Below are positions 44,971 to 53,665 of a stretch of 64,000 nucleotides of DNA, piece by piece. This stretch comes from Streptococcus cristatus AS 1.3089. Lineage in GTDB: Bacteria; Bacillota; Bacilli; Lactobacillales; Streptococcaceae. The translations under genes were made by a program, and so were the position numbers. Each line of letters opens with the position of its first letter. Within the stretch, counting starts at the first letter, position 1. The notes below the pieces were generated by a model. It saw only the letters and a list, made by a program, of their open reading frames with translations, was not told where the DNA came from and searched no databases. The DNA lies in assembly GCF_000385925.1 (NCBI RefSeq), contig NC_021175.1, forward strand, positions 2,024,213-2,088,212, written 5' to 3'.

Positions 44971-45927
44971 CTAAAAGTTTTCTTTAAACTCTTTAGCTTG
45001 TGTTCTTTTTTCGTTAATCAAATCTATTAAAACCATATAAACTTGATCATCCATTTCTAAAAGAGAGTGCAAAAGTAGACTTTTCAGAAATTCAGTTGAG
45101 ATTCTTTCATTTTCACTTAGTTCTTGTGTATCAGCAATTGATTTAAAATACACTATCATATCACTTTTTGAAAAAGTTTGATTGAACTTAGCTAAGGTAT
45201 CAATCATACTATTTAATACAGATATTCTTGCAATTTCCGAATAAGACTCGTTTAATTTGTAAACTTCTTCGTAAAAAAATTTCAACTTTTGGTATTGTAA
45301 ATGTGTGATATCTAATTCCGACTCTGATTTTAAAAAAATATTTGTCACTAAATCCGACGATTTTACATAAATCTTGCAACTTAAATATTTTGATAAATTT
45401 ATATAATTGAAGTAAGGATTTATTACACCTTGATTCTCTTGTGTTCCCACGGTCGTACTTTTTGAATGATTACATCTATAGCAAGTTGGTACTAAATTTA
45501 AAGGGGTCACAGCAAACTGTGGATATTTCGATTCTGGTAATATATGATCAAGAGTATGTGAAGCATATCCCCACTCGGCATCACAAATCGGACAACTTCT
45601 AGGAGTTAATTTATATAATTCTTTTCTAAATTTTGAGTCTTTATCATAAAACTTTTTATATAATCCCTTCATCACAACTTTGTCTATTCCATTTACATTG
45701 TCCAACACAGAGGAACTACTTAAATTATGAAGCTTATCACCATATTGAATATATTTATTTTCATAAGTACAAAAAATAGGTAATAACTCATTCTTATTAT
45801 GAACCTGTAAAATTATTGCTCCGTTATTCGATGGATTATTTTGCATATAACGCAACGCCTCACACAAAACCTCATTAACTCCAAAATTTGGTTCATTATT
45901 AATCTTTTGCACTCTTAGCCTCTTCAA
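44971..45927 (-). CDS. HNH endonuclease, partner of the upstream ATPase
   Basis: 318 residues with an HNH core: CPICDAEW (Cys pair) near residue 112, then LDHILPESKYPQF with the catalytic His, NLVPTCYRCNHSK with a second Cys pair. An N-terminal ~100 residues and a helical C-terminal ~150 residues have no recognised domain. The TTG start overlaps the ATPase gene by 29 bp. The ATPase plus HNH layout is that of Septu (PtuA-PtuB) and related retron-associated anti-phage systems. Inferred role: nucleic-acid cleavage on phage infection. Confidence 0.8.
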   Translation of the reverse strand: MKRLRVQKINNEPNFGVNEVLCEALRYMQNNPSNNGAIILQVHNKNELLPIFCTYENKYIQYGDKLHNLSSSSVLDNVNGIDKVVMKGLYKKFYDKDSKFRKELYKLTPRSCPICDAEWGYASHTLDHILPESKYPQFAVTPLNLVPTCYRCNHSKSTTVGTQENQGVINPYFNYINLSKYLSCKIYVKSSDLVTNIFLKSESELDITHLQYQKLKFFYEEVYKLNESYSEIARISVLNSMIDTLAKFNQTFSKSDMIVYFKSIADTQELSENERISTEFLKSLLLHSLLEMDDQVYMVLIDLINEKRTQAKEFKENF

Positions 45928-47419
45928 TCTGTCTAATTAATAGAGCCTCACTCCCCAAAATTCCTTCAATACTTTCAAAATTAAATTCTGAATCCACAAC
46001 CGCATCTATTATGTATTTATAAAAACCAGTGTTCCTTAAATCCATACCGAAAATTGTATCGTTTATAAAACTACTATTTTCTCCAAAAGTTTTAAAATTA
46101 ATTTTTTCAAGGATACTTCTGTTTCCAATCTCATCATTTCGTTGCACATACCATACATTTGTATGAGGAATTTCCTGTAAAACAATCGCAGAATGTGTAG
46201 CAAAAAGGCACACTCCATTTTTTTCTTCAACAATTTCATCTATAGCCCTAATATATGCTTTTAACAATGGTGGATGTAAAAACAATTCTGGTTCGTCAAT
46301 AATCACCAATGTCCTCTCCGAAACATTAGTGATTAAGTTCAATAGATTCAATAATATGATTTTTTGACCTGAACTCAGTCTCTTAATACTATCTAAGGGG
46401 AGCTCCTGCTCATCAACTAATTCATTAAGTGTTGAAAACCAATAATCAAATTCAAATTTTTGCAAAATATCTTTTAGTTGCGTTCGATATCTTTTTCCAG
46501 CTTCTCTAAACAATCTAAATATATTTGCCGCAATTTCATCACTTAAATCCGAATCAATACTATAATTTAATCCAATAAATTTGTAATATTCGCTATTTTC
46601 ACTAGTTCTTGGGGGAAAATCTGAATCAAATGGACTATATGATATAAATATCAAATTTCTAAACTGTTCTGATTCAGTTTCCAAATTGACCTCATCTCCT
46701 GCAAGGTTTTTAGCAGTTGATTTTTCAGAAAGATATATTTCCGTAACTTCTTTCAATAATTGTGTTTTACCAGAACCATTCCTCCCTACAATTGTGTATA
46801 AAGACGATGGAAAAAAATCATCTGGATTGATATTAAAATTTATTAGTTCTTGGTTATCCTCATCCTTAAAACTTACTTGATATTCTTCTTTGTAGCTTCC
46901 GCCCAACGTCATCCGATGAAATTGATTTTTTACTTCATTAAAATTATTATTTCTAAAAAAAGAATCTCTAATCAGGTCTCTCGGCCCAAAAGCTCCCATT
47001 CGTACATAGTTAAGATCTTGATATAAGGAAGTCAGTTCTGATGTATCATATGCTAAATCTCCAAGCAACATATAAAAATTTTTTCTATCTTCCTCATAAA
47101 AAATATCATTAATAAATCTATAATACTCGATATTTCCTAATGAAATAACTTTTAAAGTAATTGTGCCAGCTTTTAACCTGTCAAAAGGAATCAACTCATC
47201 TTTGTATGGATAGTAGCTTACATTAATTGATCCCAAATAATTTATCTTGTTATCAAAATAAGCTACAACTTGATATGAAGTCCTAAACCCAAAATCATTC
47301 CAGTTATCTTTTGCAAAATAGAAGCCCTCCATACTATCGATACTAAATTCACTGTCGGCCATCGGCCAGCTTCTTGTAAAAAAATTAACCTTACTAAATT
47401 CTCTTCTGTCCAATTTCAA
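45899..47419 (-). CDS. AAA/ABC-type ATPase of a Septu-like defence pair
   Basis: 506 residues. Walker A is GRNGSGKT near residue 223, the signature LSSGQK near 357, and Walker B LVIIDEPELFLHP near 380, followed by an H-loop FATHSA. This is the OLD/PtuA-type AAA ATPase arrangement, with a ~200-residue N-terminal domain I cannot name. There is no ATG near the start; TTG at 47417-47419 or the TTG two codons on are used, with AAGGAT upstream. Overlaps the HNH gene, so the two are coupled. Confidence 0.82.
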   Translation of the reverse strand: MKLDRREFSKVNFFTRSWPMADSEFSIDSMEGFYFAKDNWNDFGFRTSYQVVAYFDNKINYLGSINVSYYPYKDELIPFDRLKAGTITLKVISLGNIEYYRFINDIFYEEDRKNFYMLLGDLAYDTSELTSLYQDLNYVRMGAFGPRDLIRDSFFRNNNFNEVKNQFHRMTLGGSYKEEYQVSFKDEDNQELINFNINPDDFFPSSLYTIVGRNGSGKTQLLKEVTEIYLSEKSTAKNLAGDEVNLETESEQFRNLIFISYSPFDSDFPPRTSENSEYYKFIGLNYSIDSDLSDEIAANIFRLFREAGKRYRTQLKDILQKFEFDYWFSTLNELVDEQELPLDSIKRLSSGQKIILLNLLNLITNVSERTLVIIDEPELFLHPPLLKAYIRAIDEIVEEKNGVCLFATHSAIVLQEIPHTNVWYVQRNDEIGNRSILEKINFKTFGENSSFINDTIFGMDLRNTGFYKYIIDAVVDSEFNFESIEGILGSEALLIRQIEEAKSAKD

Positions 47420-47659
47420 TATCCTTATTTAAACCAATTAATTTCTCTATGCTATATTCTTTAATTATAAACAATAATATGAACCTAAAAAAGTATTCTA
47501 TAAAATACAAATGTTAGATCATCATCCTTTGTTGCATGTACGACATTTCCTTATCAAATATGATAAATCTTCTATATATAGCTCTAAGCACTTTTTTCAA
47601 ATCGGTCCCCTATCATACATTTTCTTTTATGTACTCTTTTAAAAAAATTCTCAGATTAG

Positions 47660-48004
47660 TTAGTCCTCACTAAAATGTTTTTTCCGTTCTTCCATAAAAG
47701 CAATCAGTTCTTTCCGAAAAATTACTTTTTCATCATCAGTAAGACCTTCTGAGTTTTTACGGAATAGAATTTCAATATCTTCTAATTCTTTATTGGTCAT
47801 TTCTTCTTCAGAATTACCAACCAAATAATCAATTGTAACATTCAAGACCTGAGCAAGCTTGACAAGATTTTCTTGTGTGGGTTTTTTAGTACCACGTTCC
47901 CAAGAAGCATAGGCTGGTTGCGAAATTCCTAGTTTTTCAGCTATTTCAACTTGGGTCAATCTAGCTTGTTTTCGTGATTCTTTTAAGCGTTCTGAGAATC
48001 CCAT
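47660..48004 (-). CDS. XRE-family transcriptional regulator
   Basis: 114 residues. The helix-turn-helix covers residues ~5-60: FSERLKESRKQARLTQVEIA and GISQPAYASWERGTKKPTQE; an acidic helical C-terminal part follows. Resembles phage- and ICE-type repressors. It lies upstream of the ATPase/HNH genes (240 bp gap) and could control them or an element that has since been lost. Confidence 0.82.
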   Translation of the reverse strand: MGFSERLKESRKQARLTQVEIAEKLGISQPAYASWERGTKKPTQENLVKLAQVLNVTIDYLVGNSEEEMTNKELEDIEILFRKNSEGLTDDEKVIFRKELIAFMEERKKHFSED

Positions 48005-48461
48005 AATATTTCCTCAAAAAATTTAAATTTTTTCAAATAATCTCTCGAAAAATATAGCTAATAGTTATATTGGTTTTAAAAATAATAACGCCAATCAACT
48101 TAGGCATTAAGATCATTGAAAATTGAATAAAAAAGCGCGTCTGACAACCAGAGGACTGACTATCAAACTATACTAAACTTCATATCTTTATTGTAATCTA
48201 TTTGATAAGTAAAGTCAAGTCCGTTTACGGTTGAAGTTGGGATATAAAGCAAAAAATGTATATTTTTGTGGGCCTACACGCATTTCGGACTTTAGCACTT
48301 TTCCGAATAGTAAAGTGAACTGGCTTCGCCAAAAGACGTAAGAGAATCTTAAGGGCATGACAATGACTACCTGATGAGATTGGCTGGGCAAGCGATGGGA
48401 ATTGATACAATGCACCTTGCTAAACGTCACCACCGTGGAAGGTCTCCTTCCAACCAAATAA
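48005..48461. other. Non-coding or decayed stretch inside the rpmG island
   Basis: 457 bp with no gene I can support. Reading leftward, 48215-48457 is open for 80 codons ending MRVGPQKYTFFALYPNFNRK, with protein-like composition only near the end. CAAGTCCG (from 48217) and CGGACTTTAG (from 48287) form an inverted repeat. Likely remains of mobile-element genes. Confidence 0.35.
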
Positions 48462-48782
48462 CTTTTCTTTACTGCTGTCTATCTAATATCTGTCAAAGAA
48501 GTAGCATCTTCAGAAGAAGTATTTTTAAATATTATTGCAGATGGCACTGCTATGGGATTTGGAGTTAGTGAAGAAGAAGTTAAACAATTTAACAATAATT
48601 TAGGAACTACTGTAGTAGATGCTAAAAATAATAAATTGATTGGGATAGAATTCTTCACTTTTTCTGATGATGGCAAGGGATTTACAGTAGCAAATTTTGA
48701 TTACGGCAAAAAAGAGTTTAACGAACAGAAAAAAGGTAAAAAAGAGTTCTATAAAAAACTATACGAAGCGTTTAAAAAATAA
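48462..48782 (+). pseudogene. 3' part of a protein gene on the plus strand
   Basis: Open for 106 codons after a stop at 48459-48461: VKEVASSEEVFLNIIADGTA, then MGFGVSEEEVKQFNNNLGTT, ending FYKKLYEAFKK. An ATG at 48552 could give a 76-residue protein but has no convincing ribosome binding site. It is the only plus-strand gene in the island and its upstream part is missing. Confidence 0.45.
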
Positions 48783-48825
48783 TTTATGATGACACGACAA
48801 ACGCATAAAGAGAAAAGTTCCAATA

Positions 48826-48995
48826 AATTTTTGAAATACAAAAGATTTGAAAGATTAATTCCATATTTTTCTGAAAGACGCTTTAAGCTGATTCCTTGTT
48901 TCCTTAGTTCATAGATTTGAACTTTAGCTTCATAACGCAATTTCATTATAAAACACCCCAATGTTAGATTTTTTCTGTCCAACTTTTCGGGGTCA
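48826..48995 (-). mobile_element. Relic of an IS3-family element (right end only)
   Basis: Encodes [20 protein letters not shown] and KYGINLSNLLYF, matching the transposase start at 20731-21351, and ends in TGTCCAACTTTTCGGGGTCAG (48976-48995 region), a degenerate form of that element's inverted repeat. Everything else is gone. Confidence 0.75.
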
Positions 48996-49005
48996 GTTCA
49001 TTTCG

Positions 49006-49073
49006 AGCGTTTTTTTCTTTTTCTTGAATTCAATACATTGCAATATAAATCAATCGAATGACTACATTTTTGA
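49006..49073. repeat. Right att-like repeat of the rpmG island
   Basis: AGCGTTTTTTTCTTT, AATTCAATACATTGCAATAT and TGACTACATTTTTGACTA parallel the left repeat at 44626-44696. Together they bracket about 4.4 kb. The doubled GACTACATTTTT is typical of sequence near the end of tyrosine-integrase genes, but no integrase remains. Confidence 0.55.
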
Positions 49074-49118
49074 CTACATTTATTTGAAATGAGAATATCG
49101 ATTCGGACAATCAAAAGT

Positions 49119-49147
49119 AAGAGGAGCTTCATTACGAGGCTCCTCTT
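49119..49147. terminator. Bidirectional terminator at the island edge
   Basis: AAGAGGAGC (49119-49127) pairs with GCTCCTCTT (49139-49147), followed by TTTTTC on the plus strand and ACTTTTG on the minus strand. Confidence 0.75.
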
Positions 49148-49251
49148 TTTTCTATGCTCACTCCAACATGCTATTTTATTATTGTATTATAATAAAACAG
49201 CATGTGAGTTAATTGATTCAGCTTTATTCAACTCGACAAGCTGAAATCTGT

Positions 49252-49869
49252 TTACTTACGGTATGCCTCTAGTTTAGATTCATACTTTTTTAAAAGTTCC
49301 CGTGAGTAAGCTTTTTCATGTATCGAGTTTCTAACTTCTTTCCAGAGAATAGCTGCAACTTTTAACTTATTAGAATAACAATCACTCAATTCATCTAAAC
49401 AAAAGTCTTTTAGAAACTGATTCCATTGGCAAGCCGAACTATCATACTTGGCATAATCTGACTCACCATAATATATTTTAATCATATCTTGAATAGTGAA
49501 TGTTATATCTTTATCCCTTTTTACTTTTCGCCAAGCCGTTGCCATATCAGCACTAAATTTAAAGGGACCAATCCCTGTTACGGCTGAAAAATAATCTCGA
49601 AATTTTTGGTTAAAAGAAAAACCACAGTTAAGTAACGGAGTCTCTAAAGTTATCACTTCGACTTGACTTTTGTTTCCTTTACTCAAAAATTTTTCTACTC
49701 TATTTCCCCTAAAATATTGTTCGATAATATAGTTCAATTCTTGCTTCGTGCATCTATACTCTAATCCAAGAGACTTACAAATTTGTGAAAGTTCTTCTCG
49801 ATACCAATAGTATCTATTAAATTCTTCAAATGATTTTATATCTCCAAAATCAGGTCTTTTTTCTTTCAT
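49252..49869 (-). CDS. SAP-domain protein (DUF6434-like)
   Basis: 205 residues from the ATG at 49867-49869 (MKEKRPDFGDIKSFEEFNRY), with AAGGTG upstream. The N-terminal ~60 residues look like a SAP motif (ELSQICKSLGLEYRCTKQEL), a small nucleic-acid-binding helix pair. The C-terminal two thirds (FSADMATAWRKVKRDKDITF, IQDMIKIYYG, WNQFLKDF) match streptococcal SAP/DUF6434 proteins as I remember them. Function unknown. Confidence 0.65.
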   Translation of the reverse strand: MKEKRPDFGDIKSFEEFNRYYWYREELSQICKSLGLEYRCTKQELNYIIEQYFRGNRVEKFLSKGNKSQVEVITLETPLLNCGFSFNQKFRDYFSAVTGIGPFKFSADMATAWRKVKRDKDITFTIQDMIKIYYGESDYAKYDSSACQWNQFLKDFCLDELSDCYSNKLKVAAILWKEVRNSIHEKAYSRELLKKYESKLEAYRK

Positions 49870-49976
49870 ATGCACACCTTAATAAATTCAAATTTGTCAT
49901 ACAATCAATCTACTTGCCAACTTGTCAACCTGTCTTAATCTCTTTACTTTCTAATTTCCAGCTATCAAACTCAATT

Positions 49977-50498
49977 TTAATCAACCAAAAATCTATCCGA
50001 AGTTTTTATGATATGTGCTGTTTCTTTGACGTCCAAATCATCTGTATACAGCAAATGATTTTTCTCAATATTTTTAGTTAAAAACTCATTTCTTGACTGG
50101 ATAGATAAATCGCCTGTTCTTTCAATTTCTTCTCTAGAAGAATCTCGGTCTCTAAGCGTTTCTTCTTCTGCTAGCAAGACACAGTATTTTAAGTTTATCT
50201 GTTTTGCCTTTAAGAACTCCGCAATTTTCTTAAGTTGTTCCTCAAATATGACGTATTCTATGATGACTGTAATGCCTCGGGCCATGAAATTATTGGTCAG
50301 ACTGATGACATTATCCCAAAACAAGTCCATGTAATAACCATCATCCTCCCAAGGTGCTACTAGGCCGCTTTTAATCATTAAGTAGATCATGTCGCCTTCT
50401 ATCACCGCACTTTTGTCAAAAGAGTAAGCTAATTCTTTGCTGACCGTGCTTTTTCCAACACCTGGAGGTCCAGAAACAATATAAACACAATTTTCCAA
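49977..50498 (-). CDS. P-loop kinase-like protein
   Basis: 173 residues. Walker A GPPGVGKST at residues 9-17 and a following EGDMIYLM segment suggest a small-molecule or nucleotide kinase of the AAA_33/shikimate-kinase-like group; zeta-toxin-like folds are related but no antitoxin gene adjoins. Starts at TTG with AGAGG upstream. Stands alone. Confidence 0.65.
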   Translation of the reverse strand: MENCVYIVSGPPGVGKSTVSKELAYSFDKSAVIEGDMIYLMIKSGLVAPWEDDGYYMDLFWDNVISLTNNFMARGITVIIEYVIFEEQLKKIAEFLKAKQINLKYCVLLAEEETLRDRDSSREEIERTGDLSIQSRNEFLTKNIEKNHLLYTDDLDVKETAHIIKTSDRFLVD

Positions 50499-50677
50499 CC
50501 TAATACCTCTATCAATTCTAACGGTTCTGATAATAACTGCTCATATTATATCATTATTTCTATCGACTTCAAATCCTTCAAAAAGAGTGTGAAAATGGGT
50601 AAAATTTGGAAAAAAGTTCTCAGAAAGCAGCAAGAAAACCCTTTCTTTTGGAAATTTTCATTTTAATGCAATAAATT

Positions 50678-50706
50678 TTGACAGATGGTCTGATAGCCTT
50701 TATAAT
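50678..50706 (+). promoter_or_regulatory. Consensus promoter of the serine-rich repeat gene
   Basis: TTGACA (50678-50683), exactly 17 bp, TATAAT (50701-50706): every base matches the sigma-70 consensus. The start codon follows after about 20 untranslated bases. It predicts strong constitutive transcription. Confidence 0.85.
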
Positions 50707-50733
50707 AGTATTATTATTAGAATTAGGGAGAGT

Positions 50734-53625
50734 ATGTCCATGCCAAGCAATGAAGAGAACAAAGGTATGTTGCGTAATTTTTTAGGGGGCTTTAAGCGTC
50801 TTATAAAAGGAGAAGAGCAAGAGGAAGAATCGTCTGCTTCCAATAATAATCAAGGAAGCACCCCGCAGGTCAATATGACCCAAGAAGATAGAGAGAATTT
50901 CCTCATTGAGAAAGCTTTGGAATCTATCCAATACTACGACCGCTTAGATGTTATGAATATCGGCGGAGAAGAAGATCCAGACGAATCTCAAGCTGTAGAA
51001 AGTGAATCTAGTCTGGCTCAAGAAAAAGTGACAGTCAAGGGTCCATCAACTAGCGAGGCAGATTCTGCTGAAACAAGCCTCTCAACAGCGGTAGATTCTC
51101 GGAAAAAGCGGGGCTTGAAGAGCGCTGCAGACTCAATATCCTTATCATTGAGTATTGAAAGCAAAAAAGCGTCTCGGAGCTTATCCGTCTCCAAATCACA
51201 AACACAAAGTTTGGCAGTTGGCCAATCTGACAGCAAGGAAGCTGATACTTCTTCCAGCTTATCGGTGGCTGAGTCGATTGCACAAAGTTATGCCATCGAA
51301 CAATCGATCTTTGAAGAAAATAGAGCATCGTTAAGCCTATCTATTTTTGAGTCGGTATCGCAAAGCATGGCCGCTGAAGAGTCTATCAGTTCAGATAACG
51401 AAGCATCGCTTAGCCTGTCCGTAGCTGAGTCTATTTCACAAAGTATCGCGATTCAAGAATCAATCAGCGCGGAAACAGAAGCATCGCTTAGCCTGTCCGT
51501 AGCTGAATCTATTTCTCAAAGTATAGCCATCCAAGAATCAATCAGTGCAGAAACGGAAGCATCGCTTAGCCTGTCCGTAGCTGAATCTATTTCGCAAAGC
51601 ATCGCGATCCAAGAATCGATCAGCGCGAAAGCGGAAGCATCTCTTAGCCTGTCGGTGGCGGAATCTATTTCTCAAAGTATAGCCATCCAAGAATCAATCA
51701 GTGCAGAAACGGAAGCATCGCTTAGCCTGTCCGTAGCTGAATCTATTTCTCAAAGCATTGCCGTCCAAGAATCAATCAGCGCGAAAGCGGAAGCTTCTCT
51801 GAGCCTGTCGGTGGCGGAATCTATTTCTCAAAGCATCGCCATTCAAGAATCAATCAGCGCGGAAACGGAAGCTTCTCTGAGCCTGTCTGTAGCTGAGTCT
51901 GTTTCCCAAAGCATCGCCATCCAAGAATCAATCAGCGCAGAAACGGAAGCTTCTCTGAGCCTGTCCGTAGCCGAGTCTATTTCGCAAAGCATTGCGATCC
52001 AAGAATCGATCAGTGCAGAAATGGAAGCTTCTCTGAGCCTGTCGGTGGCAGAGTCTGTTTCCCAAAGCATTGCCATCCAAGAATCGATCAGCGCAGAAAT
52101 CGAAGCGTCTACCAGCTTGTCCGTAGCTGAATCTATTTCTCAAAGCATTGCCATCCAAGAATCGATCAGCGCAGAAATCGAAGCGTCTACCAGCTTGTCC
52201 GTAGCTGAATCTATTTCTCAAAGCATTGCCATCCAAGAATCGATCAGCGCAGAAATCGAAGCGTCTACCAGCTTGTCCGTAGCAGAGTCTATTTCGCAAA
52301 GCATCGCGATTCAAGAATCAATCAGCGCGGAAATCGAAGCGTCTACTAGTCTATCTGTAGCTGAGTCTATTTCTCAAAGCATCGCGATCCAAGAATCAAT
52401 CAGTGCAGAAACGGAAGCATCCCTTAGCCTGTCTGTGGCCGAGTCTATTTCTCAAAGCATTGCCATCCAAGAATCGATCAGCGCGGAAACGGAAGCATCT
52501 CTTAGCTTGTCTGTGGCGGAAGCCATTTCTCAAAGCATTGCCATCCAAGAATCGATCAGCGTAGAAAGCGAAGCGTCTACTAGCTTGTCTGTGGCCGAGT
52601 CTGTCTCGCAAAACATCGCCATCCAAGAATCAATCAGTGCAGAGAACGAAGCGTCCACTAGCTTGACTGTCGAGGAAGCTGAAGTCTTAGATAGAGCTAT
52701 TGAACAGTCTATTATCACGGAAAACGAAGTGTCTACTAGCTTATCTATCGTAGAGTCTGAAGCACTAAGTAAAGCGATCGAGTTATCAATTAGCGCAGAA
52801 AATGAAGCGTCCATCAGCCTATCTGTAGCGGAATCTGAAGCCTTAAGTCGGGCAATTGAACAGTCTATCAGTGCTGAAAACCAGGCATCGCTAAGCTTAT
52901 CTATTACAGAAAATGAAATACAAAGTATCGCGATTGAACAATCTATCAGCCTAGAAAATGAAGTGTCTTCTAATCTATCTATGGCAGAAGCTGAAGCGAA
53001 AAGCGTGGCCATTGAGCAATCTATCAGCTTAGAAAAAGAAGCATCTACGAGCCTATCTATCGCTGAATCACAATCACAATACACAGCGATAGAACAATCC
53101 CGCAACTTGGAACAAGAATATTCATACAGTCTGGCAGCTGCGGAATCTAGAGCCAAAAGAGATACTATTGAGCAATCTATCAGCCTAGAGCAAGAACAGT
53201 CATTCAGCCTATCTATCGCTGAATCCAAGGTACAAAGCAAAGCCATTGAGAAATCACTCAGCATAGAACAGGATCATTCATTCAGCATTTACCTTGCCCA
53301 ATCTGAAGCCCAAAGTAAGATCATTGAGCAGTCTATCAGCCTAGAGCAAGAACAGTCACGCAGCCTGTCTATTGCTGAATCACAATCACAAAGTATCGCC
53401 ATTGAGCAATCAATGAGCGTGGAAAGAGAGCGTTCAATCAGTCTATCTATCGCTGAATCGCAATCACAAAGAATGATCATTGAACAATCAATCAGTGCAG
53501 AGAGAGCCCATTCGATCAGTCTGTCTGCTGCCGTATATCAATCGCAAAGCATGGCTTCTGAGTTCACTACTGTCACACAGAATTTATCAACCTTGGCCAT
53601 GATTACTAAGAGACATAAAAAATAA
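50734..53625 (+). CDS. Serine-rich 26-residue-repeat protein without export signal
   Basis: 963 residues. Residues 1-40 are polar with a short amphipathic helix (MLRNFLGGFKRLIKG); there is no signal peptide, no SecA2-type leader, no membrane segment and no LPxTG, and it ends in KRHKK. From about residue 145 it consists of ~30 repeats of 26 residues, type SISAETEASLSLSVAESI followed by SQSIAIQE. The alternating Ser/hydrophobic pattern (SLSLSV, SISQSIAI) suits beta-strand or solenoid more than a coiled coil. Central repeats are near identical, the C-terminal ones diverged. Start: ATG at 50734 or 50740 after AGGGAG. Probably one operon with the GH1-like gene. I know no named family for it. Confidence 0.75.
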   Translation: MSMPSNEENKGMLRNFLGGFKRLIKGEEQEEESSASNNNQGSTPQVNMTQEDRENFLIEKALESIQYYDRLDVMNIGGEEDPDESQAVESESSLAQEKVTVKGPSTSEADSAETSLSTAVDSRKKRGLKSAADSISLSLSIESKKASRSLSVSKSQTQSLAVGQSDSKEADTSSSLSVAESIAQSYAIEQSIFEENRASLSLSIFESVSQSMAAEESISSDNEASLSLSVAESISQSIAIQESISAETEASLSLSVAESISQSIAIQESISAETEASLSLSVAESISQSIAIQESISAKAEASLSLSVAESISQSIAIQESISAETEASLSLSVAESISQSIAVQESISAKAEASLSLSVAESISQSIAIQESISAETEASLSLSVAESVSQSIAIQESISAETEASLSLSVAESISQSIAIQESISAEMEASLSLSVAESVSQSIAIQESISAEIEASTSLSVAESISQSIAIQESISAEIEASTSLSVAESISQSIAIQESISAEIEASTSLSVAESISQSIAIQESISAEIEASTSLSVAESISQSIAIQESISAETEASLSLSVAESISQSIAIQESISAETEASLSLSVAEAISQSIAIQESISVESEASTSLSVAESVSQNIAIQESISAENEASTSLTVEEAEVLDRAIEQSIITENEVSTSLSIVESEALSKAIELSISAENEASISLSVAESEALSRAIEQSISAENQASLSLSITENEIQSIAIEQSISLENEVSSNLSMAEAEAKSVAIEQSISLEKEASTSLSIAESQSQYTAIEQSRNLEQEYSYSLAAAESRAKRDTIEQSISLEQEQSFSLSIAESKVQSKAIEKSLSIEQDHSFSIYLAQSEAQSKIIEQSISLEQEQSRSLSIAESQSQSIAIEQSMSVERERSISLSIAESQSQRMIIEQSISAERAHSISLSAAVYQSQSMASEFTTVTQNLSTLAMITKRHKK
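51160..53560 (+). repeat. Tandem 78-bp coding repeats
   Basis: About 30 tandem units of 78 bp encoding the 26-residue repeat. Units between ~51.4 and 52.6 kb are nearly identical; later units keep the frame but diverge (EQSISLEQEQSFSLSIAES types). Reading frames on the opposite strand are long only because of this periodicity. Confidence 0.9.
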
Positions 53626-53665
53626 GCTCAGAACAAACAGCGAATGAATACTGAAAGGAACTAAT

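Noticed and set aside
48215..48457. Genuine 80-residue gene
   Set aside because: Only the last ~25 residues look like protein, and there is no ribosome binding site; recorded only as part of a decayed stretch.
49977..50498. Zeta toxin of a toxin-antitoxin pair
   Set aside because: A P-loop is present, but there is no epsilon-like antitoxin next to it and the key zeta residues cannot be identified with confidence.
51018..53480. Long minus-strand frames opposite the serine-rich gene
   Set aside because: They arise from the 78-bp periodicity and Ser codon bias; no ribosome binding sites or independent conservation.
51160..53560. CRISPR-like array
   Set aside because: The 78-bp repeats are tandem, in frame and without unique spacers; they encode the 26-residue protein repeat.
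50734..53625. SecA2-exported SRR adhesin
   Set aside because: No long KxYKxGKxW-type leader, no LPxTG anchor, and no glycosyltransferase or accessory Sec genes nearby.
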